Source: Paragonimus skrjabini miyazakii
Lineage: Eukaryota > Platyhelminthes > Trematoda > Plagiorchiida > Troglotrematidae
Reading direction: 5' to 3'
DNA length: 64,000 nucleotides
NCBI GenBank assembly: GCA_014338405.1
Contig: JTDE01000749.1
Span: 1-64,000, forward strand
The notes under the pieces are model-generated. The model was given only the letters and a program-made list of their open reading frames with translations. It was not told where the DNA came from and ran no database searches. This document shows positions 1-12,100 of the stretch, piece by piece. The position numbers and the translations under genes are program-made. Position 1 is the stretch's first letter, and each line of letters begins with the position of its first letter.

Positions 1-1782
1 TTCAATCTAAAGCTCAGTATGTATTAGTCGGAACATGAATTTTCCTTTCTAATTTGTAGGGTGCTCCCCCGTACCAACAATACATACAGGGAGTGAAATG
101 GATCTAAACATCTTCCTCAACTGTTTATCACAAGCCATCAACTTGATGCAAATTCAGTCTGTTTGTTTGTTCACTACCACTGATTTCCGCACAAAGCCAC
201 TAGCTTTGTTGTTTACTGAGCTGCTGAAGTGTGTGTCATCGTGTTTCAGGCGTCCCCACCCTTATAAGGCTCATGTTCGCCTTCCTTGGGAACAGCTCTG
301 ACATTTGATCACCTTTACGACTGGCCTAGTTTTAATTACAAAATGGACAGTGTAAGACGATTAGAAATGTGCTACATGTTGTTTCAGCAGTCTGCGCGAC
401 TTGTGTGTACAGGAACTGCGAATCTGCGCCTATCTTGGGGCAGTTTTAAAACCTCGTTAACGTGACGACAGCCACATGATTCACCCTTCAAATAATTTAT
501 GGCTAACTGTGGCAGTTACAATTTTGATCAAATGAGAGGCTGTAAACGTGACAGACTAGTGGTGATCAGTGTGTGTGTAGATGCTCGTTTTTGGCCGTGG
601 ACTGCTTCAGGCTCCATCGCAAGTGACATAAAGCAGAAATATCAACATTCTATGGAGGCAACGCGGTTGGTTAAAGATTCTGTTGGCTAGATATAGCAGC
701 CGCCCTTACGATGATTCCTCACTTAGAATAGAGAATTAAAAACAACACCTTAAAAGCCCAAAATACTAAATGGTTTACCGGTGCATACCGTTTTAACGTG
801 ATTCCCAAACAGAACGCTGTAAGAAAGGGAACAAATTCTAAGTATACTACGTCGATGTGTATGATGCTTCAAAAGTTATTGTTGTTGATAAAACGCTTCT
901 GACGCTATCAGTTAGGATAATTGGACATCACGATCAAAAATCAGTCATCTTGAAGAAAACACAATAAAACAATCTTTTACTTGATCACAGCAATCCGTAT
1001 TGAATTCATTCTACATCATTTCCATGTTTGAAAAAAATGACCTTAGCTTGACGTGTCTCAGTGTTATATGAGAAATCCTAGAATATCCACATATACTCTA
1101 TGGGAGTAATCTGCTGTGGTTCAATAAAACTCTCATCTTCGTGCACACATGAGAATTTGTGAAACTAAGTTAAAATGTCCACAGTAATCAGTTCACTGGG
1201 GCCCACGATTTTATCCGTGGTAGATCGAACATAGCTTGACTCATCAGGAGACAAAGTTGGGTCGATCACTAAACACAGGGTTACTGGTCGGCAATCTTCT
1301 GATATGACGGTGAACTTATGATTCGGATTAGTTATTTGTAAATTTCGTGGTATGGTTGGTTCAGAACGATATCCGACCAATCACATAAAGAATACTAGTG
1401 CGTCCGGCGACCGAAAGTAACAGACTTGCAATTTGAGACTAATGAACACAGTGGAAGAAGGTTGAAGGAATCAGCAAACGTGCATGTCTTGAAGTTTCAC
1501 TAGATTACATGTTACCTGTATTTGTTTTGAAGGGGGAACAAAACTCACTGACTTCAAACCATTTGGAAAGCATAAAAATAACTTACGTAAGTGACGACAG
1601 AGGGAAGTGAAAAACCGAAGTGAATAAACCCATTACACTGTAACTTGACGAACAGTATTGTTGGAATGATTTTAGTATATTCTAGATTTTACCCGTGAAT
1701 CTTACGAACATAACAATTACCAACAAAGCATGATTATTCCAAGGCGGTTGCAACATTATCACTTTTCAGACACTTGTTCAAA
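1..1782. other. 3' flank / probable 3' UTR of the integrin alpha gene
   Basis: This stretch lies downstream of the integrin stop codon, which is on the minus strand. I see no long or family-like open frame on either strand; the short frames at 98-301, 499-690 and 1165-1380 resemble nothing recognisable. No canonical AATAAA (TTTATT on the plus strand) was found here, so the cleavage site is undefined. Part of it is presumably 3' UTR. Confidence 0.5.
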
Positions 1783-3125
1783 TCAACCAGTAATCCAAAG
1801 TGGTTGGTCATCTGAAACATCCTTTGTTTCAACAATGTCGGAGACTGGGGACTCTCTCAGTTCACAGCTATCCATAGACAAACTGGATGACAGTTCAGGT
1901 GCTGTAGTTGGATGTGATGGTTTGTTCGTGTTTTTATCGTTTAGGGAATAAGAAGTTGGTGCACTAGTGGAGAATACAGGCATGTCGGACAACGTTGTTG
2001 GAGATAGTGCTGCAGGAAGTGAACTGGAGTCACAGGATTCACAGTTCTCGTTCGGCTTAAAAAAAGAGTTGTGTTGTTGTGCATTGTCAATGATTTTGAT
2101 TCCACAGATTGGACTGGCTTCCTCCTTACTGGCTGCAGCACGTGTTTTAGAGGCTTGCTTTAGTTGTGGAGAAGGTGGTTCTGGTTCTTCAGCGCATAAC
2201 AAATTAGGGCTTTCTTCCACCATAAATGCAGGTTCATTCACTGGCTGTCCTCTGGATTTCGCGCTATGATGTCCGTTAGCAATTTTTCTCTTTCGTCTAG
2301 CTTCTAGCGATTTTGGTGATTTTGCTGTAAGAAAGGGTGGTACAGGTTTCCGCTCTGAATTTCGTTCCTCTCTTAAAATCAACGGGACTTGAGATGGGTC
2401 CTTGAAGTGAGTTTGTCGTTGCTCTTGTTTCATGCGTTGTTCCATACGTTGTCGTCGAAAAAACCCACAGCAGTAGCAACATGTTCCCAGAATCATGAGT
2501 AACAAAGACCCAATCACCACTCCAACAATTATAGGCCATAAAGGCACCTTGTGACCCGGTTCCGGTTGAACGCCGCGGAAAAAGATGGATTGTTTTATTT
2601 CGAATAAAGGTGGGCTTTTGGGATATTCAAAATCTACAATCTTCGGTACTTCCGGATATTCGGTTTGTATCGTGTTGTAAGCTGCTATAATAGGTGGCAT
2701 ATCACCCCAATGCTCAAGTCGAAGTTGGCTTGACAGTTGTACGTCGGACATATGCAAATGAAAGAAACTTTCCGCCCACAACCACCCACTCCAATGCAAC
2801 CTGACAGTGTCATACTTATCTAAACGATGTAGCCCACAACGTACAGAAAGGCACTGCATTTTTCTTTTATGATCTATATCAAGAGATCCTGTGACTGCAT
2901 CATTTTCTCCGTCAGAATGAAGAGGCACTGGGCACCGGAGTTGGATACGACCCCTGGTAGCTCTTTTGAATGATGTGCCTGATAGAGGTTCTGAACTCCC
3001 AGGTTCTGCTGACATTGGTAGTTGAGAATCATCGATCCCGTCTACACGAGATATCACAATGTCCACGTTACCTCTCCTTTTCTGACGAGTGAGCTTCTGG
3101 CCAGTTTCGATATACTTCCAACGTC
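1783..3125 (-). CDS. Integrin alpha exon 5: calf-2 end, furin site, TM helix, GFFRR, long tail, stop
   Basis: The acceptor is ttatttacag before 3125, and the exon enters with two bases that complete a codon begun in exon 4. It encodes residues 1082-1527. RQKRR (1094-1098) fits the heavy/light chain cleavage site of many alpha chains. A hydrophobic helix (PLWPIIVGVVIGSLLLMILG) is followed by CCYCC, which may be palmitoylated (inference), then GFFRR, the equivalent of the conserved GFFKR that contacts the beta subunit and talin-pathway regulators. The remaining tail is rich in Pro, Ser, Lys and Glu, with a basic ARRKRK cluster, proline-rich RKPVPP and EPEPPSP segments, and no recognisable folded domain. 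It ends in PLWITG and TGA at 1785-1783. Confidence 0.95.
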
Positions 3126-6100
3126 CTGTAAATAAGTTGACAAGAAAATGCAGATTTTCGATTCGGCACTAGTGATTGTGTGAATTAGACAGACGAGTGT
3201 CCAAAAAATGATGACAACAGCATTACCACATTTAGGTTAAGAGGACAATATGATTTCAATTAGCGTATTTCAGAACAAAATATTATAAATACAACTTAGA
3301 TCTTTTACTTTGATCGCGGAAGGTCGTTAGGGTGAAATCCATCAATCAATCACTACAAAGTACAGAAAGGCGCATGCGAAAAAATGATCTCTCTACGGAT
3401 TTGATTAGTAGGTGTGTTGCTTATGGGTAAACGTTATAGTAGGCGACAATAAACATCAAATGGGAGATATTCCACTATGGAACGTCTGGGTTTCGACAGG
3501 ATTCAGGCCGGTAACAGCAGCATGTCTAAACGCGACAAGCACTGTACCGTCTGAGCTACGGAGCCACATCGAAGACAGAGATTTCACATTTAAACCCGGT
3601 CAACCACCAGTCCCATTATCTCATATAGGATCCACCAAATGGTCAATAGGATCAACTTTTCCGACAAGATTCTTCAAACAGTTCACACTGGACATTACCA
3701 GTGCCACAGTTTGATGAATGATCGAATGCAAATATGGAATCTCTGAGCCCTAATCTTGGCCCTGTAGCTCAGCTGATATGGCACTCACGGTGTTTTGGCC
3801 GATGCTCAGAGTTCTCAAAATTGAGTGTCTTCTATTTCAAATAATCTGCCAAGCTACTTAATGGTAACACTTGTGTGACACTCGGTACAAACCTCTATCC
3901 TACTAAATACTTTATGTCTTTTTTTTAATAGACCGGTAACTTAAATTAGTTTTCGCTGAAGGATCTGCTCATCCTTTAAAGTGCAGAATAATTATTCTAC
4001 AGGCAGTTTACTGCTCATTACAGTTGTTGTGTATTGTGTTAGTGGTTAGGAATTCTCCTAACCATAGTTAGTTAACGGTTGGAGGTCATTTCACTGGAGC
4101 TGCTTCTTCGTCCCAGTTCTACGTGGAGATCACCATGGTCTGGCGATATTTATTGCTTAAGCGTAGATGGTTAATGTTTCCGCGTTCGAGTATCGTGAAC
4201 TACTGGTCCAACCTGTGTCCATAACCCATCAATTCAATATTCCACTTGATCCGACATGCACCAACCACTGATTCGTGTAACACTAACCCAACAATTGTGG
4301 GTGTTGAGTTTTCCTCCTGTCTGACCGATTATCTTATAATCGATCTCTCATCATGCTAGTTAAAATCGTCAGTGTAGCCATGTGTGATTTCAGTTGGAGT
4401 TACTCTATCGATTTTACCTAACCTGTTGTTGACGTGTTTGCAAACAAGCAGGAAAGTAAGCCACTGTCAACGGTTATCATATCCCGAACTACAAACAATT
4501 TAAAACATTGTTAATTAATTTATTTTGTTCTACAGGCATACTAATCTGTATGAATGACCTCACGATTTCAAAGGTAGCAGTATACCCAAATGTCGTACAG
4601 AGGCTCAGTAGAGTTCGGACAGCAAATAATAAACAATTTGGATTTCATCAGAAAATATTCCAAATTGACTTGTCGATTGATGGCAATTGTTAAATAAGAT
4701 TCTGAGAGTTAATAAACATGCCTCATTAGTACGGATTGCTCCGATTTTACACCATTAACCATTTAGTAGTTAGACAGAAGTTGAGATAACCTACACGCAT
4801 CATCATCATCATCTTTGACAGCAATAAATCAGTGGTTTACACTGATGCTTAACTACCACGTAACAACAAAAGAAAAAAATCTTGTGTAGGAAGAGAGAAA
4901 AAAAATAGGACGGGAAGGGGACTTAACTACTAAAAATAGTTACGTCTATATTCAAACATACAACAACAAGGTGTCTACATCTACATGCGTCTACTCACCA
5001 TCATCGTCCGTATCTACTACGGTCAAGTTGAATGGGTTCAGATAACCGGTGGGCACCTGACAAGTTCCTCGTTGACTGCCATCAGCACCAACTAGTTTCG
5101 GTAGCCATTGTTCCCAGTTGAATGCTTGTCAAAAACCAGAGGAAAATAAAATACTGTGCATTAGTCGAAAGTAGACAAACGGAAAAGATAGGAGAAATAT
5201 TTCAGTCAAATTATTACAAATGGTTCTTGCGCACCGAGTTGTATTGTCTTTGAACATAACTCCCTTCGGCCGACTGAATCTTGGTTGTCTGCTTGAAGCT
5301 GTTTAGATTGCCACCTACACATATGATCCCCCAACAGCAAGGAACCAATAAGTATTTGTATCCAACATGCTAACTAAGCATATGGATCAAGAAATCGGAA
5401 TGTATCGGAATGATTTGTAAACAAACTGTTCTAATAGTGCGACACGATTCATATTTCATATAGAGCCCGTAGTCCGTAGCTCCCTTGATGTAAATGTTGA
5501 CAGTCTCCAATATACTTAAACTTTCTTTTCTATGATGTTTGGTCTGCGGTTAATCACATACAAACTGTTACGGCTTATGAGTCCCAATAAAAACCAGTCT
5601 CTAACCCACTTAGTCCAGTAACAGTGAAATAACCGAATAGTCTCTTAGATAACTTTCGTTTCAATCCGCAGCCGACCGTTCAACAGGCTTACCGAAGTCA
5701 ATGTTTGGTAATTTTACTGAGTTACAATTTCACTATAGTTAACCACCGAGATTAATTAGATAGATATTGCACATTCTTTGAAGGCGGCCAGGTGACCAGA
5801 GTACTACTCACAATAGTGTGGCTTAATGTTCGCAGGCCATATGTTAACCAAAAACAATATGAAGTTAGCTAACTATTGGTCAACACCTTCGTTTCGCGGG
5901 TATATAGGCAACAGGTCAGCTAACAAAGAACGTGGCAATATGTAAAAACGTAGCATAATGCATAAAAATCGGTTAGCTAATGCAACTGGAGCGCCACTCA
6001 TACTTTATCGTAAATTTCAGATTCATATACACTTTTCAGTAGTTCCTCATCGGAAAAACCGCTGGGTTCAATTTTTTTCTGGTAAGCGTGCTCAATTACT

Positions 6101-9100
6101 ATCAACAAAATCCCCATCTACTTATCAGAATTCAATAAATTGCTCGGCAACCTTACTCAATATAGTACTTTTTCAACTTGTTGAAAAATTCAGACAATGG
6201 GGTTATCGATTGGAATTAACAGGACAGCTACTATATTTTCTCTCAAAGTTATCGGACAGCCACAACATCCATCACGAGTAAATGTGACTGAGCGTTTAAA
6301 TATGGTAGTCTGGTAATATTTTAGTGATGTCAATAGTTCACTGGTCAGTGAAGATGTCTTATTACAACTTGGACCTGAATCCAAATTTTGATCGGGAAAA
6401 AGAGGTTCATTGCTGACGAGTACTAGCAAAAAATTGATTTTAATATCTCTTTTCTATAGTGGTCGGTCGAAAAATTTACTCGAATCGCAGGGTCCAATCA
6501 TCACCATCATAGCAGCCAAGAGCCTGATCACAAGGTAGCCGCTCACCTCAACAGTGACGTGGGATATACTAGAAGAAAACGCCAATGAGAAGTTTGAAAA
6601 TTAATAAAAGAAGACTAAGTGGAAGAATTAGAAATGGTATAGATGCAGGTACACCATTGACTGCGACACACCGCCATCGCCGATAGCGTCTCTGACCAGC
6701 GGTCTGAGTGATCACGAGGACCCCAGTCAGGCAGGCGACACCTATCCACTTTGCTCAATCGAGCAGTCTGGGTCTTCATATTTCGTGACCACTTTGTTGC
6801 TTGACCACCATGTGGTTTTACCCAACTGTTGGTGATTTCAGTATATAATACCCGGTACGTTAAACGCTCAGCTGGCATACGAAGGACGTGACCCAACCAT
6901 CCAGGCTGTGAACCGTGATTAGTTGATCAATCGATCGTGCATTCCTAGAGTACCAGAATATGCACGCGATGAGTCCGCTTACTGTGAGCTAGTTGGAGGA
7001 GACAATGATGGTCAAACACAGGAAGTCTGTTGATATCTTCCTGGTGAACAGGCCACATTTCCTAACCATACAGAAAAATGGAACGCACACAAGCATTATA
7101 TACTCTTCCTTCCAGCGGCAGCCGAACGTCTTTTTGCAACCACAGTTGACGCAGGCTAGCAAAGCCAACTCGTGCCTTCGCTATCCTCGTCGATATCTCA
7201 TCAGCACTATTATAAGCTGACGAGATATTGCTACACAAGTATGTGATTATGTCCACAGTCTCAAGCGGAATACCTAAAATGAAGAAAGTAGGAGTGGAAA
7301 TGCCCCAGTCTTGATGCACCACTTTCCACTTTGAAGGTGCGAAGCGCATTCCATACAAACCAGCCCGATCACTCACCTTGTCCAGTATGGTCTACATGTC
7401 TTCGGTAAAGGGGCTAAGTAAGACAATGTCGTCCGCATACTCCAGATCGGTAAATCTAGCGTCAGGAAGAAACTCAACACCAAGTGCACTGAACTGCTCA
7501 AGCGCACTCTCCAGAATGTCGTCCATGACAACATTGAACAAGAAGGGGGAAATCGGTTATCCTTGACGAACACCACTAGAAGTGATGAAAGTCCGAGACA
7601 GCTATCCATAAACTCTTACCCTGCTTGCCGAGTGAGCATACGGTGATCTCAATAGATTCACGTATTTATCTGGTACTCCCTTGCGGAGAAGACAGTTCCA
7701 GAGAACGTTACAAGCAACTGTAACCCTAAAAACATCATGGAGGCCGGCTGCGTATAAGAATGCCGATGTTCCAAAATCCGTCGCAGGATAAAAATATGAT
7801 CAATGCATCTAAGACCGGACTGGAATTCTGCCTGTTCTTCGCGTATATGGCTTTCTATAGGCCAAGTGAGCAGACGTAAAATGAGGCCAGTGAGTAACTT
7901 GGACGCAATAGACATCAAACTGATGCCTCTGTGGTTGTCACCTAGCCTTCGGGATCCCTCTTTGAAAAAGGCAACCAAATGTGGGTGGTGTTCAACCTGC
8001 ACACATCAGGTTTCTGGTTGCTTATCTGTAAATATTTTTGTTGTAAGGTTACCCATGAGAATGATTAATTTGTATGAACATGAAATGGCCAACTGAACCA
8101 AACAAGGTTGCGCCTCAACAATCATGCGTTCATTAGACGGAATTATAGACTGGGTTTTGAACATAGTTAAAACCTTTGAGTAACACTAGTCACAAAATAG
8201 TGAGTGTGTCGAGTTAACCTACACACACAGGTTTTGCGCAGAAGAAACGAAGTTTTTTGTGTGAACACAGCAGATGACAGATAGCATTATATTTCGAATT
8301 TATTACACGGTTGATTCATGTAAACGTGGACCACAAACTAAATCACAGTCACGGCAAAGGTGTACATTAGCGGTGGACATTAATATGAACATAACTAGAA
8401 TCTAATACCAATTTTTGAAAGAGGGTGACTACTAGATTTATCTGAACAAGAAAGTTGTAATCAATTGTGAGTGATTTTCCATTTATATGACAAATTACCT
8501 TGAAATGGACAGAGTAAACTGAACCAGAGGCAGTTCGCACATTGGAAACTTACTTGAATCGTCAATTCCTTGAGTTTGTAGTTGTCGTACTCGGTCGACT
8601 AGGTAAATTAATGGCTGGTTGTCATTTGTCGCGATGGGCAGGTCTAACACAAACACCAAATTGGACAGATCCATTTCTCCACGATTCTCAATCAAGAACA
8701 CATGCTCCACCTTCGGCCCAATGTCACTTGATAGCACACGATACAACACATTCCCTGTTGTCAGTTGATAGAGAAGAAGAGTCAATCAGCACACTTCGCT
8801 GTATGATCTGTGAACAATGTTTTCTTGTTCCATACTAGGTGACAAAACTTACATGGATAGTATGATTTTGTACAAATGCGTCTACCAAGTAAAAAACTTG
8901 TGTACTCGATTTTCTTAGGAATCGCTTATCAGCAGGACATATGCATTTGAGTGCACGTTTGGCAGTTCAAATCATGGTGAAAATACTTGCGACAAAATAA
9001 CGCTGGCACAGACTGACGTTTGTTAGGAGAGAGCTGGTAAGATTTGTTTATCTCGTAATGTTTGAAAACTTCAATATGCCGCCCTGGTAAGAATCAGTGA

Positions 9101-12100
9101 AATGACCGAAGAATTGCATCGTTTAGATTGATTAACTGTCGTCTTCAGATATTTTACAGTTCGAATGTTGTGTCTTGTTAACAGTCTGAATTAGTTCGCA
9201 ATGGAATTTCAGCTGAGATTGCAGATATGATGATCCAAGGTTCGAATTCTTTGGAAACTAGATACAGTTTTCAGTATTTAACTTATGAATCAGTGCATTG
9301 TGTTGCTGAATGTTGACAGACCCATACGCTTGCGACAACCGAAAACTGATTAGTACTCCATCATAGAATGCAATATTTCGGTCATTGCCAATATCGGTTA
9401 GTTCGCCCAAACCACATTTGCCCCGGGGCTGAACTATGCCAGGAGTCTCCCCCGCCAATCCAAAGTAGGCTCCTATTCGGTAACGAAGACTTCGGCATTT
9501 TCCTAATTCGCTACGAGATAACCATCGTTCAATAGTTTTGTAACGTTTTTCCCGTTTCCCTTATGTCAACCGACGAAGCAATCGTGATACCATTTCTATG
9601 ACCATAGTCAAGACGTCCATTTTCTTTGTAACCTACTTTGGGTCTTTTTAAAATCAATTTGGATGATTCCACAATTGTTCTGTTCACTTAAAGCACAAAA
9701 ACACTGTGTTGATCCTGTTAACTGTGCATAACCAGAAACATCAAGCAACATCTTCTGTTCTCCGCAGTGTTTAAACGAATCATCGTTCAGTCGGTTGCAT
9801 TCACTGAAATGTCATGTGACTCTTTATCACAGTTCTGCCACGCTGAAAGCTCCCGCCATCACAGAAAGATCGAAAATACCAGTCTGGTATACACTGATAT
9901 TCTCATTTAGTTTTGAATCGTTAATTTCTCTCATTATGATAGTGTGTCACAACAAACTGCTCTCAACTCCCAGCTAAAACCATTCTGACTCAGTTATTTT
10001 CTTCCAGTAGTGTTCACTTGGTCAAATGAAGTGTTTCATTCAGATCTACGACACAGTCGTATACAGTGGTTTACTAATAATTTAATCAGCTGACTGTTTT
10101 ACTCAGGATCTGATGTACACGCACAGTCTATTTCACGTATAGACACAAAGACACCTTAGAGCTCGGAGGGTTAGCTAATGGTAGTAGTCGCTCATTCAAG
10201 AGCTACCTCCGTCTGGCCTTGTAACCTTCAGTTTTGATCAATTTTAGGTCTACCGAGCAAATGCGTGCCACTCATTGGGGACCACTTCAACTGCCCCATG
10301 ATTACAGTGCACTCAGAGAGATCACGTAAGTCAAACAGATGTCCCCAATGCATACCTTTAACTCGGTCGTCAAGCTCGTTGTGAGTAATGTCCACTAACA
10401 GTCGATCACGTTACCTCTCTGCAAGATTAAGTTTCAAGACTATTGATAAAACGCACAACCTATAGGAACTTCAAATATCCAACCTGCATAATATCCTCAT
10501 GTTGTGTCATCGAGGTGACTTTTCACATGATCTAGGTTTCTACATCATTCAGACATCTTTTTTAAGGAGTCCGCGTACAGTTTAATGCGCACTTGTGATC
10601 GGTTCCACAGTGATACCCAGAACTACACACTTGTATACAAATTGTATGGCTAATCTACGAACGATGAAATATCTATCCAGCGTATTGAGGACAAAAATCA
10701 ATAACATAGAATGAATGTTGTTTCCCTTATGCATCAAAATCCGATTTATTTCATTTATACTAATTGTATATACTGTATTGTTAGAAAGATACAGTGAAAG
10801 GTTTTTGAGTATACTAGTTAACAATAAAATGTGGTTTGCTTCGGATCACATTTAAATCAATCGGTTAAAAATGTACGATCCATAGCTTTGGTGGGGTAGT
10901 TATAAGTAGTTCATTAACGATCTAACTAATAGAGTATGTTATATGTTTGATATAAAGTTTATTACCCTGGTTATTTTTAAATATAGACTGAGGAAGTGTA
11001 TCAGTAGCAATTGAACTATGTGCTTTTAACAGGAGACGAATGTCGTCAGTAAAGGATGTCTTACAATCCACATCATCTTTGTTTGTTGTAACGATTCAAG
11101 CAAGGTGGACAGAACGGCAGTTACCTTCATCCATTATTGGGGTTCAGATCAAGTACCTAACAAGTCAGGATATTATATAACTGTCGTAATCACCACATAA
11201 TCAACAACAGTTAATTACTATAGCCCAAACTAATTTTTAATATAAGCTTGTCCTACCAGAACATTTTGGTTCAACTGGCTGATCAAAACAGCTGGTCACA
11301 ATGATTTTCAAAAAACCCATTTACCATTAATAGACCAAAAATCGATATATTACCATCCTACAAAAATGGTTAGAGGAGTTTGGGTCTCACCGTTGATTAA
11401 CTGCGAGCAGCAAACGAAGTTAGAATCTGATGGTTTCTGTCGAAGCACGTTGCACGCGCAGCCTATTCGATCAGAATCGGAATGTATGCATCCTTCAGCA
11501 ATTAATACCCCTCATAATGACATGGTGATACAACTAAAAATATATCATCGTTACCGAAAACGTGCTGACCCGTACAGCTGTTAGATCGGAAACGTCATAT
11601 TGTAAATAGTCCCAAAGTATTAGAAGACCTGTAAAAAACGCCACGTCATCAAGTCACCATCAATTACCTCGGTGAATGACTTACGTATCTAGCTTATTTT
11701 CAATCGGACATGTTATCCAATCAGTGAATAAACAACTATCAGAGTGACGAACTTGCATAGTTGAAGAAATTAAATTTCTGCTGACCCCTCTATGAGCAGA
11801 TTGTATTGGAGCAGGGTCTCATTGTAATCATTAAGTAAAAAAGACAAAACACTCACGTTGATCCATCAGCGTTGGTTCTTTTCGATTGTCGATCAGGTTC
11901 GATGGTTGCTGACCCGCACTGATTTCAATTTGAGGCTTATAGACTAGACGAAACGGTGTGAACAGTTGGTCATTCTCTGGAAACATATCATTAGTCGCTG
12001 ATAACACTTTGATCTGAATGCCCGGTTGAAAAGACTGATCACCTTTGTTAGCCAACTTCATCAACGTTCCAACTAGTTCTGTGTGCTGACTTTCTGTTCC

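Larger units (their letters stand above)
3126..4998 (-). other. Integrin alpha intron 4 (1,873 bp)
   Basis: It is bounded by the donor GTGAGT at 4998-4993 and an AG acceptor at 3127-3126. It contains two tRNA-like segments (3490-3565 minus and 3758-3829 plus, listed separately) and otherwise no coding or RNA signal that I can support. Confidence 0.85.
5125..8553 (-). other. Integrin alpha intron 3 (3,429 bp)
   Basis: The donor is the consensus GTAAGT at 8553-8548. A decayed non-LTR retrotransposon in the same orientation as the gene occupies about 6605-7980. The rest (5125-6604 and 7998-8553) shows no recognisable gene or RNA. A frame at 5958-6281 on the plus strand matches nothing I know. 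Confidence 0.85.

Noticed and set aside
8495..8553. Longer version of integrin exon 3 ending at a GTAATT donor (8498)
   Set aside because: It would leave two bases of a codon, which does not fit exon 4 or exon 5; the GTAAGT donor at 8553 fits both.
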